From NCBI RefSeq assembly GCF_950295315.1, contig NC_080171.1, positions 33,782,361 through 33,846,360 on the forward strand: a stretch of 64,000 nt of DNA. The letters are read 5' to 3'. Position 1 is the stretch's first letter, and each line of letters starts with the position of its first letter. Shown one piece after another: positions 1 through 9,299 of the stretch. The notes beneath the pieces were generated by a model. The model was not told the origin of the DNA. It did not search any database and saw only the letters and a program-made list of their open reading frames with translations. The stretch is from Erinaceus europaeus. Taxonomy: Eukaryota > Chordata > Mammalia > Eulipotyphla > Erinaceidae. The position numbers were made by a program, and so were the translations under genes.

Positions 1-34
1 GGGAGGGCTCCCAAGCGAGCTATCTTGCCAGTTT
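1..34 (-). mobile_element. SINE-E 5' end fragment
   Basis: The motif reading gagctatcttgccag matches the antisense head of the SINE-E copies at 25460-25600 and 35602-35735. The rest lies outside the window. Confidence 0.4.
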
Positions 35-137
35 AAGACCCAAAACATTCATAATATTAAACAAGCATTTTGGTTTTTAAAATATTTTTATTTACTTATT
101 TTGTATGGAGACAGAAGTGGAAAAAGAAGTAGGATAT

Positions 138-337
138 NNNNNNNNNNNNNNNNNNNNNNNNNNNNNNNNNNNNNNNNNNNNNNNNNNNNNNNNNNNNNNN
201 NNNNNNNNNNNNNNNNNNNNNNNNNNNNNNNNNNNNNNNNNNNNNNNNNNNNNNNNNNNNNNNNNNNNNNNNNNNNNNNNNNNNNNNNNNNNNNNNNNNN
301 NNNNNNNNNNNNNNNNNNNNNNNNNNNNNNNNNNNNN
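138..337. other. assembly gap (200 N)
   Basis: An exact run of 200 N. The bases just before it (about 81-137, T-rich then ggagacagaagtgg) look like the tail side of an antisense SINE, so the gap probably hides a SINE body. Apparent reading frames across the gap have no meaning. Confidence 0.98.
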
Positions 338-427
338 TTTGCCTAGAAAAATATACTTTAAAAATGGGTTTTGAATCTGTTATTTAAAGATCAAGGAAAC
401 AACACTTTTAAAAATGTGTATGTGTGT

Positions 428-582
428 GGTCTGGGAGGTGGCACAGTGGATAAAGTTTTGGACTCTCAGGCATGAGGTCCTGAGTTCAATCCCCGGCAGC
501 ACATGTACCGGAATGATATCTGGTTCTTTATCTCTCTCCTATCATTGCTCATGAATAAATAAATAGAATCTTTTTTAAAAAG
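428..582 (+). mobile_element. SINE-C
   Basis: Complete T+ SINE. The tRNA-like head has a B-box region (gagttcaatcccc), followed by a pyrimidine tract, AATAAATAAATAG and an A-rich tail. Confidence 0.85.
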
Positions 583-631
583 TGTGTATGTGTTTGTATG
601 TGTTCACTTGGACTTCATTCCTCCAGACAGC

Positions 632-775
632 CATTTTTCAGCTACAGAGACAGTGACAGAAAGGGAAAACCACCACAGCACCAAAGTTTCCTTTAATGGA
701 GTAGCAGCCAGACTTAACCTTGGGTCACAGGCATAAGGCAGGTGCGCTATCCAGGTAAGCTATTTTTCTGGCCCC
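632..775 (-). mobile_element. diverged SINE (B-like)
   Basis: Antisense copy. It runs from a degraded tail through 'cagcaccaaagtttcc' to the head 'gctatttttctggcccc'. It is strongly diverged. Confidence 0.55.
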
Positions 776-1100
776 ATTATGTTTTTCGGTTTCCTCTGAA
801 TCTATAGTTAAGTCTTTATCCTTATGTCGAGTGTATTTGCATCTTTTCTCTTTTTTAAAATTAGATTTGCCCAATGATATATACACTTCATATATTACTT
901 CAGAGAATTACCCTTAGGTTTTACATGCAAAGTCACTTTTTTTTATCTTTATTTACTTGATAGAAGGAATAAATAATACATAAGTAAATATTATTAAATT
1001 ATTTTTATATTATAAGGCAATAATTAGGCTCAGATATAAATTAATTTTCTGGTCAATATCTTTCTTACTGCTATATTCATTTTGGTTTTAATTATTTTCA

Positions 1101-1230
1101 TTTTTATTTATTTATTTATTTGCCAGAGTACTACTCAACTCTTGCTTATGTTGCTGTGGACTGAATCTGGGATCTCAGAGAATCATGCATTTAAGTATTT
1201 TTGCATAACCACTATGCTATCTCTCCAGCC
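1101..1230 (-). mobile_element. SINE-D
   Basis: Antisense copy with a TTTA-rich tail complement, 'gccagagtactactcaact', and the head complement 'cataaccactatgctatctc'. Confidence 0.8.
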
Positions 1231-1715
1231 TCATTTTCTTTTTCTTATTGCTTTACTGTAATTTTTTAAGAACTCCTTTCAGATTGTATGTAGCCATTTT
1301 CAAAAAAATGTCTCTACTTTGTCCTCTTACTGGAAAATAACTTTGGTTGGACACAGAAGTTAATATTTGCCCAAGGGTTTTTGCTTGTAATAATGAATAA
1401 CTTTATGTAATAATCACTGGTTTGTTTGCTTCTGTGTTTTTAAAGAAAGGAAAAATGTACTAAGTCTCCTGCTTGGAAGAAAAAAATTACTGAGTTGATG
1501 TTCATATAAACAAAAACTATTTCCCCTCCTGATTTTTTCATAAGGTGAAGAATCAAAGAAAATGAAATGGAATTTATTCTTATAAACTCTTATATAATAT
1601 GAACTATAAGTACCATCTGTTAAAATGAAAAGATGAACAAAGCCTGGAAGCTGTGGTAGCTTCAGAAGCCACAGGATCACTTTCTACAAACCTTGAAACT
1701 ATAATCACTTTCTTT

Positions 1716-1897
1716 ATTTTTTAACATTTATTTATTTATTGGGTAGACACATAGAAGTTGAGAGAGAAAGGGGAATTATATAGAGATATACACCTACAGC
1801 TCTGCTTCACTGCTTGTGAAGCTTCCCTTCCGCACACCACAGGTGGGTACCGGGGACTTGCTCAGGGTAAATCAGGTGCATGACCACCCAGCCACTA
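1716..1897 (-). mobile_element. SINE-B
   Basis: Antisense copy. It contains the conserved 'ctgcttcactgcttgtgaag' block and ends at the head complement 'ccacccagccac'. Confidence 0.75.
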
Positions 1898-1988
1898 TAT
1901 TCACTTTAAAGGAGAAAGAATTAGAGTAATGTAAAATATGATCATTGTGCAATAAATAATAATAAAAAATGGAAAAAATTATCACTGT

Positions 1989-2122
1989 GTTGGGTTGTGA
2001 TGTCTCTGTTAGAGAACACATATTACCTTGTGCAAGAATCCAGGTTCCAGCCCCTCCCCTGCTCTCTTCCATGGCTCCACCTTCGGGGAGAAGCTTCATA
2101 AACAATGAAGTATTACTGCAGG

Positions 2123-2154
<32 letters not shown>

Positions 2155-2226
2155 TCTCTGTTCTCTGTTCTCTCTTCTCTCTCCCCTTCTCTCTTTCTCT
2201 TTCTCTCAGAACAGAAAAAACAAAGG
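1989..2226 (+). mobile_element. SINE-B, diverged, with expanded CT tract
   Basis: The head 'gttgtgatgtctctgtta' is strongly mutated. The 'aagcttcataaacaatgaag' block and the pyrimidine tract (2124-2205) are recognisable. Confidence 0.6.
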
Positions 2227-2507
2227 GGGGAGAGGGATAGCTACTTGGAACTGTGGAGTCAAGCAGGCATGAAGTCCCTATGGTAAAAATTCTGGTTGCC
2301 TTCCCACTCTAATTTTTTTTTAATTGCTTTTTATAACAGTACCATTGCTCCAGTAATTGACTACTGACAATAAGAAGTGCTAGTAGCAAAATAACTAAAT
2401 CAGACCAATAGATTTGTATTTTAAGTTTTGCCTGCTTTTTTAATACAATTTGTTTTTGGTGTACCTGGGTGGGCATGAATTATAATACAATTTAAAACTA
2501 GAAATTG

Positions 2508-2510
<3 letters not shown>

Positions 2511-2553
<43 letters not shown>
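2511..2553. repeat. (TG)n microsatellite
   Basis: About 21 TG units, then an imperfect CG/TG stretch, directly abutting an antisense SINE-D. Confidence 0.95.
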
Positions 2554-2568
2554 ACGCGTGTGTGCGTG

Positions 2569-2701
2569 TGCACTGCTCAGCTCTGGAATATGGTGGTACA
2601 GTGGATTGAACCTGGGGCGTTTGGTGCCTCAGGCATGAAAGGTTTTGTTTTGATTTGTTTTGTTTTGTGTTTTCAGAACCATTATGCTATCTCCCCAACC
2701 C
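2569..2701 (-). mobile_element. SINE-D
   Basis: Antisense body 'cactgctcagctctgg' to 'attatgctatctccccaacc', with an internal GTTTT-rich expansion around 2642-2672. Confidence 0.8.
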
Positions 2702-2759
2702 AAAATTGTAGTATTTTAAAAAATTATTTAATGATTTTAAGAGCACTGCCTACTTAGAA

Positions 2760-3580
2760 TTTATCAAAATCTGTGTCTTCAGTTGTTCTAATTGATGGAA
2801 AAGTTAGTCTTTAGTGACACAAGGCTCAAACCAGAAAATAACCCTCACTACCAAAGTTTCATGGACTATTATAAAGAATGAAATAAAATCCTTAAGTGAC
2901 TAGTTTTAAACACTGAAATCTATAGAGTGGGCGAATATTCTTTTTCTTAGCTCTTCCCACCATCTCCATTCCTTCAGAGTTCCTCCTCTTTGAAAAGGGT
3001 TCAAACCAAGAATAACAATTTGTTGTTCATATTTCAACTCTTCTGCAGAAATCTTGTGCCTTTTAGATCACCCACACCATTCCTCACCAGCACAGCATCT
3101 TGAATGACTAACAGTGTTCAAAATAGAATGCACAAATCATAGCCATGGAAAGGTCACATAGAAGCAACTTTGACAGCATTTTATTAGACAGTTTCATCAA
3201 GGAATGCCAATGTGGATAGCTATCTTTGGCTATAAAAGTGGGAGTAAGATGGGTGGGCAGTGAAGTGAAGGAAACTCTACATCCATTTTCTGTGTATTTG
3301 TACACTATTTAAAACTTTTATGATGAAAATATAGTGCCATGTGAACTGTGTAGTATTTAAAGAGATGGCAAAAAAGTAAATTACACAGAAGGTTAACGAT
3401 CAAAGAACCATTCCCAATTCCCCTGACAGAGTTGAAACTGAGACTAAAGAATGTAGCTGAGGCTCCAGGTAATCCAACAACTCCATTTCAGGCTCCACCT
3501 ACATTTAGAAAAGAGGGAGAGAGAGAAAGTAACACAAAATTGCTCTGACAACAGGCATTCCCCTCATGAGAAAGCAAGAA
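2760..3580. other. unique intergenic sequence
   Basis: AT-rich, with no recognised repeat, no coding pattern and no conserved-looking hairpin. The 65-codon frame on the minus strand at 3108-3305 has no recognisable domain. Confidence 0.5.
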
Positions 3581-3581
3581 A

Positions 3582-3913
3582 GGGCCAAGCAGTAGCACAG
3601 TGAGTTAAGTGCACATGGCCCAAAGCACAAGGACCAGCTTAAGGATCCTGGGTTGGAGCCCTGGCTCCCCACCTGCAGGGGGTCGCTTCACAGGTGGTGC
3701 CCCAAGTCTGCAGGGCTCTATCTTTCTCTCCCCCTCTCTATCTTCCCCTCTTCTCTCTATTTCTCTCTGTCATATCCAACAACAATGACAGTAATAACAA
3801 CAATAACAACAGCAACAACAATAAACAACAAGGGTAACAAAAGGGAAAAAGTAGCCTTCAGGAGCAGCGGATTTATGGCGCAGGCACTGAGCCCCAGTGA
3901 TAACCCTGAAGAT

Positions 3914-3914
<1 letters not shown>
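3582..3914 (+). mobile_element. SINE-A, long form with 3' module
   Basis: The head 'gggccaagcagtagcacag' is diverged. It is followed by 'ctccccacctgcaggg', the CAA-rich region, then the extra 3' module (aggagcagcggatttatgg, cagtgataaccctg) seen in only some SINE-A copies. Confidence 0.85.

Positions 3915-3966
<52 letters not shown>
3914..3966. repeat. (GAAA)n microsatellite
   Basis: Perfect GAAA tetranucleotide run grown from the SINE-A tail, decaying into GGAA and GGGA to about 3993. Confidence 0.95.
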
Positions 3967-3967
<1 letters not shown>

Positions 3968-4104
3968 GAAGGAAGAAAGAAGGGAGGGAGGAGTGCCAGA
4001 GCATGAGTTAATCCAAGAGCTCTACAAGAAAGCTTTTGTTCATGTACCGGAGGAAGTAATGGAATATACCAACTAGGAATATGGATTCAAGAAAGATAAA
4101 GATT

Positions 4105-4119
4105 CAAACACTTGGGATC
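4105..4119. repeat. target-site duplication, left copy
   Basis: CAAACACTTGGGATC, repeated exactly at 4162-4176. It flanks the tRNA-Ile 5'-half retrocopy. The duplication may extend to 20 bp with two mismatches. Confidence 0.85.
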
Positions 4120-4123
4120 AGGA

Positions 4124-4161
4124 GCTTCAGTGGCGCAACCAGTTAGCGCACAGTACTTATA
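4124..4161 (+). pseudogene. retrocopy of the 5' half of tRNA-Ile(UAU)
   Basis: The 38 nt start with GCTTCAGTGGCGCAACC and end with AGTACTTATA. They align without gaps to the 5' half of tRNA-Ile(UAU) as I remember it (GCTCCAGTGGCGCAATC...), with about 5 substitutions, mostly transitions. The copy stops in the anticodon loop, just after the TAT anticodon. There is no A-tail. Exact 15-bp direct repeats flank the insert (4105-4119 and 4162-4176), so it was inserted as a short reverse-transcribed RNA rather than decaying from a full tRNA gene. tRNA-Ile(UAU) genes carry an intron at this point, so either a 5' exon released by splicing or a stress-cleaved 5' half could be the source. It lacks the B box and acceptor 3' strand, so it cannot make a tRNA. 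Confidence 0.8.
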
Positions 4162-4176
4162 CAAACACTTGGGATC
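4162..4176. repeat. target-site duplication, right copy
   Basis: Second exact copy of the 15-bp repeat starting at 4105. Confidence 0.85.
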
Positions 4177-4181
4177 TAGAG

Positions 4182-5400
4182 TATGAGAAGTCATATTCTA
4201 TACTTATCAACAACATACTGGACCAACTGGTTGCCTCCAACAACTCTACAGAGATTGGGTCTGTTCTCTGTGAGTTTATTTAGTAAATCAATTTGTTAGA
4301 AGCAACCAGAGTGATGAAGTGACAGCTAATGGCAGAGAGCTATATTGAATTCTAACTGAAAGGTCTTGGCCCTGCTCCATCGCATGTCAGAGACTGTCTT
4401 GTGCCTAGCTATAGTGATGCAAAAGCAGATATAAAATTTACAGACTCATGGATAAAAAGAAAACATAGAACCCTTCAACAATACTATAAGGAATTCCTAA
4501 TAAGCTTATTTCTTTGTATTCCTGTAACCTAGTAGTATTATTTTCATGCAATTGGAACTCAGTCTCAGGTAACTTTTTGATCCACTATTTGGCAGAATCC
4601 AGAAAGGTAGTGAGTTTCAGGGTGATCCAAAAAAGATGAAAAAAAAATTAACTTGGGCACAAATGATTCTGGCAACCAAAATATCTTTTATTCATGTACC
4701 TATACTCTCCCCAGATAAAAACAAAATGGTTTTTATAGGACATTAAAAAAATACCATAAAATTATAAATGCCAAAGTAAATTGAAGCTCAAGTTAAGCTT
4801 CACATTTAATGAAAATCTAAACAAACTTCTTGATAATTAATCTCCAAAATGTATAAATGTACTGCAGACATGTGCACATAAATTATAATAAAGAACATTG
4901 GAATGCAATTTGATTCAAAGTGCTTTCTAGTAAAGTACATAATGATGCATGCTGAGGAGATACAGGTATTTTTAATTGGATATAATTAAAATAATGATGT
5001 GTGTTTAAAATAATGATATATTAAAAAAATTTAAATGTAAGTGGCTGAAGAACCTATAATAAAAGTCAAAGCAGTAACTACTTTTTGATTACCTGATTAT
5101 TCATAAAGCTAATGCCTTTCATTTAAGAAGTTATGCAGTAATGCTGTGATAATGCAACACTGGTGAGATTCAGGGAACCCTGCAGACTACGTGAACCTCT
5201 GCTCCCCACTCTTTAGAGTGAGTTTTACCCTCTAAGTCTCTTCTCACGCTAATTGCCTTCATCAAAACGAATTTCCTTCATGATAGGTAAAACTTGGTAA
5301 CTGTTGAAACTGGACAATACGTACCCAAGGATTAGTTTATTTTTCCTCTCTATTTCTGTGAATATTAAACATTATCTTTTATTACTCAAAAACCCTAGCA
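4182..5400. other. unique AT-rich intergenic sequence
   Basis: No repeat family, coding frame or RNA gene recognised. The stretch around 4980-5030 is an imperfect ATAATGAT direct repeat. Confidence 0.5.
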
Positions 5401-5404
5401 GTCT

Positions 5405-5920
5405 TGGCAGACAACCTCACTAGTGTGTCCTGGACCCTCGCATCTCCAGAGCTCTGGTCCGCTAGGGAAAGATAGAAACAGGCTAAGGGTATGGATCTAT
5501 CTGTCAGTACCCATGCTCACTGGAGAAGCAGTTACAGAAGCCAGACCTCCTACCTTCTGCTCCCCAAAAACAACCTTGATCCATACTCCCAGCAAGGAAG
5601 AAGTGATAGGATGAAGATAAGAGGGCTCTGAACTCCAGCTCCATCAGCACCCAGAGAGACAGAAGGGAAAGGAGAAGGACATATGGAGGTAGTTATGTTG
5701 TCATGAGTAGCTTGGAGGGGAAGAGAGGAAGGAAGGGGCAACTATGTATAAATGTGGACAGATGGCTGGCCCATGTCTACAACCTTAGGAGAACTGTGGT
5801 GCATTTCAGTGAGGAAACTGAAGATTCAAAAGTCTGGTGGTGGGAATAGTGTGGACTCAAATCCCTGTTCACATGTAATTCTGTAATACAAAAATAAATA
5901 AATAATAAAAATTTAAAAAA
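5405..5920 (+). mobile_element. 5'-truncated L1, 3' UTR only
   Basis: Same 3' UTR family as 38646-39090, 45480-45971 and 58566-59066. Shared blocks are 'actagtgtgtcctgga', 'ttacagaagccagacc' and 'ctggtggtgggaat', followed by AATAAATAAATAATAAAA. No ORF2 sequence remains. An unmatched purine-rich stretch lies at about 5640-5760. The tail is the target site of the tRNA-Arg half at 5932. Confidence 0.75.
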
Positions 5921-5928
5921 GAAAATTA
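5915..5928. repeat. target-site duplication, left copy
   Basis: AAAAAAGAAAATTA, matching AAAAAAGAACATTA at 5969-5982 with one mismatch. It flanks the tRNA-Arg half. The A-rich content lowers its weight. Confidence 0.6.
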
Positions 5929-5931
5929 TAG

Positions 5932-5968
5932 GCCCCAGTAGCCTAATGGATAAGGCACTGGCTTCTTA
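5932..5968 (+). pseudogene. retrocopy of the 5' half of tRNA-Arg(CCU-type)
   Basis: The segment reads GCCCCAGTAGCCTAATGG, then ATAAGGCACTGG and CTTCTTA. It aligns without gaps to the first about 37 nt of mammalian tRNA-Arg(CCU) as remembered, with about 3 transitions. As at 4124, it stops in the anticodon loop and has no 3' half. It is flanked by a probable 14-bp target-site duplication (13 of 14 identical). The target is the A-rich tail of an L1 3' end. The A-run makes the exact 3' boundary ambiguous by a few bases. It cannot encode a tRNA. Confidence 0.75.
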
Positions 5969-6152
5969 AAAAAAGAACATTAAGAAAATGATACAAAACT
6001 GAAAAAAAAAAAAAAACCAGCAGTCTCTGTTTGCAAATAAGCTCTGTGATGTTTAGTAACTTTACTTCCTCCTCATGCAAAATACATGACCTGCTAGTGT
6101 GTTTCTGCATGCATTGGTTCTACATATAAGGCCTAGAACTTCTCCCTTCAAG

Positions 6153-6282
6153 TGCTGAGGGAATAGCACAGCTGTTTACATACCAAACTTTCCTGCCTGA
6201 GGCCCTAGAGGCCCCAGAGGCCCCAGGTTTAATCCCCAGCATCCCCAGCTGAACAGTACTCTGGATTTAAAAATAAATAGAG
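6153..6282 (+). mobile_element. SINE-D
   Basis: 'gctgagggaatagcacag', 'tgcctgaggccc' (with a small GGCCCCAGA triplication), 'ctgaacagtactctgg' and an A-rich tail. Confidence 0.75.
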
Positions 6283-6289
6283 CAACATC

Positions 6290-6738
6290 TCTTTGATTAA
6301 GTTGACAAAAAGTCAACCAGATACATGTGCTTCCTAGCCTTCGTCTTAGGTAATGCTTTGGTCCACTTATTCATCCTTCTCCCTGCTACAAGTTGAATCA
6401 ATGAGTCACAGCTGTTTCATCTGTGTAGTAGGGTTTCTCAGATGAGCAACCAATGAGCCAGTGTCCTTCCACCCAGACATTTCATTACCTTCTGTCCTCT
6501 GCTGCTCTGCAGTGACCTCAAATCAAACTTAACTCAACTCCCTGCAGGGTTGTGTGGGCAATCAGTGTCCTCAAACCCCAAGCTTTATAATTTATGATCC
6601 TGGGAGAGACACATGGCTTGGGTTTTTTTGTGTGTTTTTTCTCCTTAATTTCTGCTTATATGACTAAGCCTCTGTACTCCAAAGGAGATAAACTAAGCTT
6701 ATGTTGTATGTGTAACAACTTTTAAGAATAAAAATGTT
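6290..6738. other. unique intergenic sequence
   Basis: No repeat or gene recognised. Confidence 0.5.
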
Positions 6739-6856
6739 GGGGTAGAGGAGATAGCATAATGTTTATACAAAAGACCTTTCATGCCTGAGGCTCTGAAGTT
6801 CCAGATTTAATCCCCCACACCACCATAAACCAGAGCTGTGCAGTGCTTTAGTAGAA
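6739..6856 (+). mobile_element. SINE-D
   Basis: 'gtagaggagatagcataatg', 'tgcctgaggctctga', 'accataaaccagagctg'. The tail has become a GGAA repeat. Confidence 0.8.
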
Positions 6857-6922
6857 GGGAGGAAGGAATGAAGGAAGGAAGGAAGGAAGGAAGGAAGGGA
6901 GGAAGGAAGGGAGGGAGAAAGA
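6857..6922. repeat. (GGAA)n microsatellite
   Basis: GGAA/GGGA tetranucleotide array at the 3' end of the preceding SINE-D. Confidence 0.9.
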
Positions 6923-7074
6923 GGAGAAAGCATTATACTTGTGCTCTGTAATTCACCCATTAATTTTTTTATGTTTAATCAATTACAAACTGTTTTTATT
7001 ACTTTGAGAAAGATATACAGGACTTCTGAAAAAAATCATTCTCAACAATATGTTAATTCCCCTAGCAATTCAAT

Positions 7075-7184
7075 GTCCAGGAGGTGGCATAGTAGATAAA
7101 GCATTGGACTCTCAAGCACGAGGTCCTCAGTTTAATCCCCAGCAGCACATGTACCAGAGTGATGTCTGGTTCTTTCTCTTTTGC
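7075..7184 (+). mobile_element. SINE-C body with expanded pyrimidine tract
   Basis: Starts 'gtccaggaggtggcatag' and runs to 'gtgatgtctggttctttc'. Its normal short CT tract is replaced by the 480-bp array at 7185-7665. The SINE tail (ctcactaataaatgaataaa) resumes at 7661-7680, so the array grew inside the element. Confidence 0.9.
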
Positions 7185-7665
7185 TCGCTCTCTCCCCCCT
7201 CTCCCCCTCCCCCTCCCCTCTCCCCCTCCCCCTCTCCCTCCCCCTCTCCCTCTCCCTCTCTCTCCCTCTCCCTGTCTCTGTCCCTGTCTCCCTCTCCCTG
7301 TCTCCCTCTCCCTCTCCTCCTCTCCCCCTCTCCCTCTCCCTCTCTCCCTCTTCCTCTCCCTCTCTCTCTCCCCATCTCTCTCTCCCCCATCTCCCCCTCA
7401 CTCCCTCTCTCTCCCGGTCTCCCTCTCCCTCTCTCCCTCTCTCCCTCTCCCCCCTCCCCCTCTCCCTCACTCTCTCTCCCTCTCTCCCTCTCCCTCTCTC
7501 CCCCTCTCCCTCACTCCCTCTCCCTCTCTCCCTCTCCCTCTCTCCCCCTCTCCCTCACTCCCTCTCCCTCACTCCCTCTCCCTCTCTCCCTCTCCCTCTC
7601 TCCCTCTCTCCCTCTCCCTCTCTCCCTCTCCCCCTCTCCCCCTCTCCCTTTCCTTCTCCCTCTCA
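7185..7665. repeat. CCCTCT-type polypyrimidine satellite
   Basis: About 480 bp of nearly pure C/T built from CCCTCT, CTCT and CCCCCT units, with almost no purine on this strand. Long proline/serine/leucine or glycine/glutamate/arginine reading frames across it are artefacts of the repeat. Confidence 0.97.
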
Positions 7666-7697
7666 CTAATAAATGAATAAAATATTAAAATACATAT

Positions 7698-7827
7698 TTT
7701 TTAAAAAATATTTATTTATTAATGTGAAGGGAAGAAATGTCACCTGAAATCTGTCATCTCAGGGGTCAAACTAGGAATCTTAAGCATGGAAGTCCTACTC
7801 TCTACAGCTACACCACCTCCCTGGCTG
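7698..7827 (-). mobile_element. diverged SINE (C/D-like)
   Basis: Antisense copy: a TTTATTTATTAATG tail complement, then 'ctacaccacctccctggct' as head complement. Confidence 0.55.
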
Positions 7828-7969
7828 CTTACAGCTTCATCCAGTGATGGTGAAGCAGGAATGCCTTAGTTACAGAAATATAAATAAGATAGCCAGAAAA
7901 CAAAATGCACTGGAAATAAAAGTCAATAAACTTTTTTGACTTTAGTTTATCTTATATAAATACTATTTC

Positions 7970-8172
7970 AGCGCAAAAAGTAAGGACTGGTGTAAGGATT
8001 CCGGTTCAAGACCCCTGCTCCCCATCTACAGACAGTGAAGCAGGTCTGCAGGTGTCTATCTTTCTCTCTCCCTCTCTGTCTTCCCCTTCTCTCTCCATTT
8101 CTCTCTGCCCTATCCAACAACAACAACATCAATAACTACAACAACAAAACAAGGGCAACAAAAGGGAATAAA
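7970..8172 (+). mobile_element. SINE-A, 5'-truncated
   Basis: Begins inside the tRNA-like region (gcgcaaaaagtaaggactgg) and continues through the CT tract and 'caagggcaacaaaaggga'. Confidence 0.8.
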
Positions 8173-8266
8173 TAGAGAAAGGAAAGGAAGGAAGGAAGAA
8201 AGGAAGGAGGGAGGGAGGGAGGGAGGGAGGGAGGGAGGGAAGGAAGGAAGGGGAAGGGAAGGGAAG

Positions 8267-8316
<50 letters not shown>

Positions 8317-8342
8317 AGAAAGGAAGGAGGGAGGGAAGAAAG

Positions 8343-8400
<58 letters not shown>

Positions 8401-8420
8401 AGGAAGGAAGGAAGAGGGAG
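8173..8420. repeat. GGAA/GAAA compound microsatellite
   Basis: About 250 bp of pure purine made of GGAA, GGGA, GGGAA and GAAA blocks, grown from the SINE-A tail. Confidence 0.95.
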
Positions 8421-8750
8421 GGAAAACGCAAACTAATCTATCGTATTCTAATATTCTAAGATTGTTTGGGGCTAAAGTTGAAACCATTGACCAAAATGAA
8501 ATCCCCAGACTTTAAAGACCCATGCAATTACTCTCCTCTTAATGTTAAAAGCAACAGGGAGATGTTTTGATTGCCCAACTTGAACAAGATAACCGCGAAA
8601 TCCAATTCTCAATACCGTGACTGGATTTTTATAAGATTTTCCAGATAACATAGTTTATATAAACAACAGCACTGTGGGTATCTAAGATCGTAGTTGAGAG
8701 TATGAAAAAAAAAATCATAGCCTATGTTCTACAAGAATACTTGCAGTTGC
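8421..8750. other. unique intergenic sequence
   Basis: No repeat or gene recognised. Confidence 0.5.
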
Positions 8751-8908
8751 AGCTTGGGAAGTAGCTCAGTGGGTAGAGCATAGGACTTGCATGCATGATG
8801 CTCCAAGCTCCATAGCATAGCAAACACTGGGCAGTGCTGTGGTCTCCATCTCTCTCAGAATAAGCACATACATTTTTTTATTCTTCTCAAATAAATCCTT
8901 AAAAAAAG
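8751..8908 (+). mobile_element. tRNA-derived SINE (ID-like head)
   Basis: The head 'gggaagtagctcagtggg' and 'tagagcataggacttgcatg' resembles a tRNA-Ala-like A-box region. A CT tract, AATAAATCC and an A-run follow. It is diverged. Confidence 0.6.
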
Positions 8909-8982
8909 AGAATTCACATTTGAAATCTTACATGCCATATCTCAAAAGACAGTTGAACACTTAATTAAAAATATAAAGTATA

Positions 8983-9280
8983 GGGGAGTCGGGCTGTAGC
9001 GCAGCGGGTTAAGCGCAGGTGGCGCAAAGCACAAGGACCGGCATAAGGATCCCGGTTCAAACCCCGGCTCCCCACCTGCAGGGGAGTCGCTTCACAGGCG
9101 GTGAAGCAGGTCTGCAGGTGTCTATCTTTCTCTCCTCCTCTCTGTCTTCCCCTCCTCTCTCCATTTCTCTCTGTCCTATCCAACAACGATGACAACAACA
9201 ATAATAACTACAACAATAAAACAACAAGGGCAACAAAAGGGAATAAATAAATAAAAATAAAATGAAAAAAATATATATAT
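8983..9280 (+). mobile_element. SINE-A, complete
   Basis: The head 'ggagtcgggctgtagcgcag' carries an A box and 'ggttcaaaccccgg' a B box. The full CAA-rich region and an A-rich tail follow. It is flanked by ATATAAAGTATA at 8971-8982 and 9281-9292, a perfect 12-bp target-site duplication. Confidence 0.95.
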
Positions 9281-9299
9281 ATATAAAGTATAAAGAATT

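Noticed and set aside
101..374. Two reading frames spanning 101-374
   Set aside because: They run through the 200-N gap; the translation is undefined.
7050..7680. Long Pro/Ser/Leu-rich frames (up to about 208 codons) and Gly/Glu/Arg-rich antisense frames
   Set aside because: Produced by the CCCTCT array in all frames of both strands. No start context, splice sites or non-repeat sequence.
8110..8487. Phe/Ser/Leu-rich minus-strand frames
   Set aside because: Translation of the GGAA/GAAA microsatellite.
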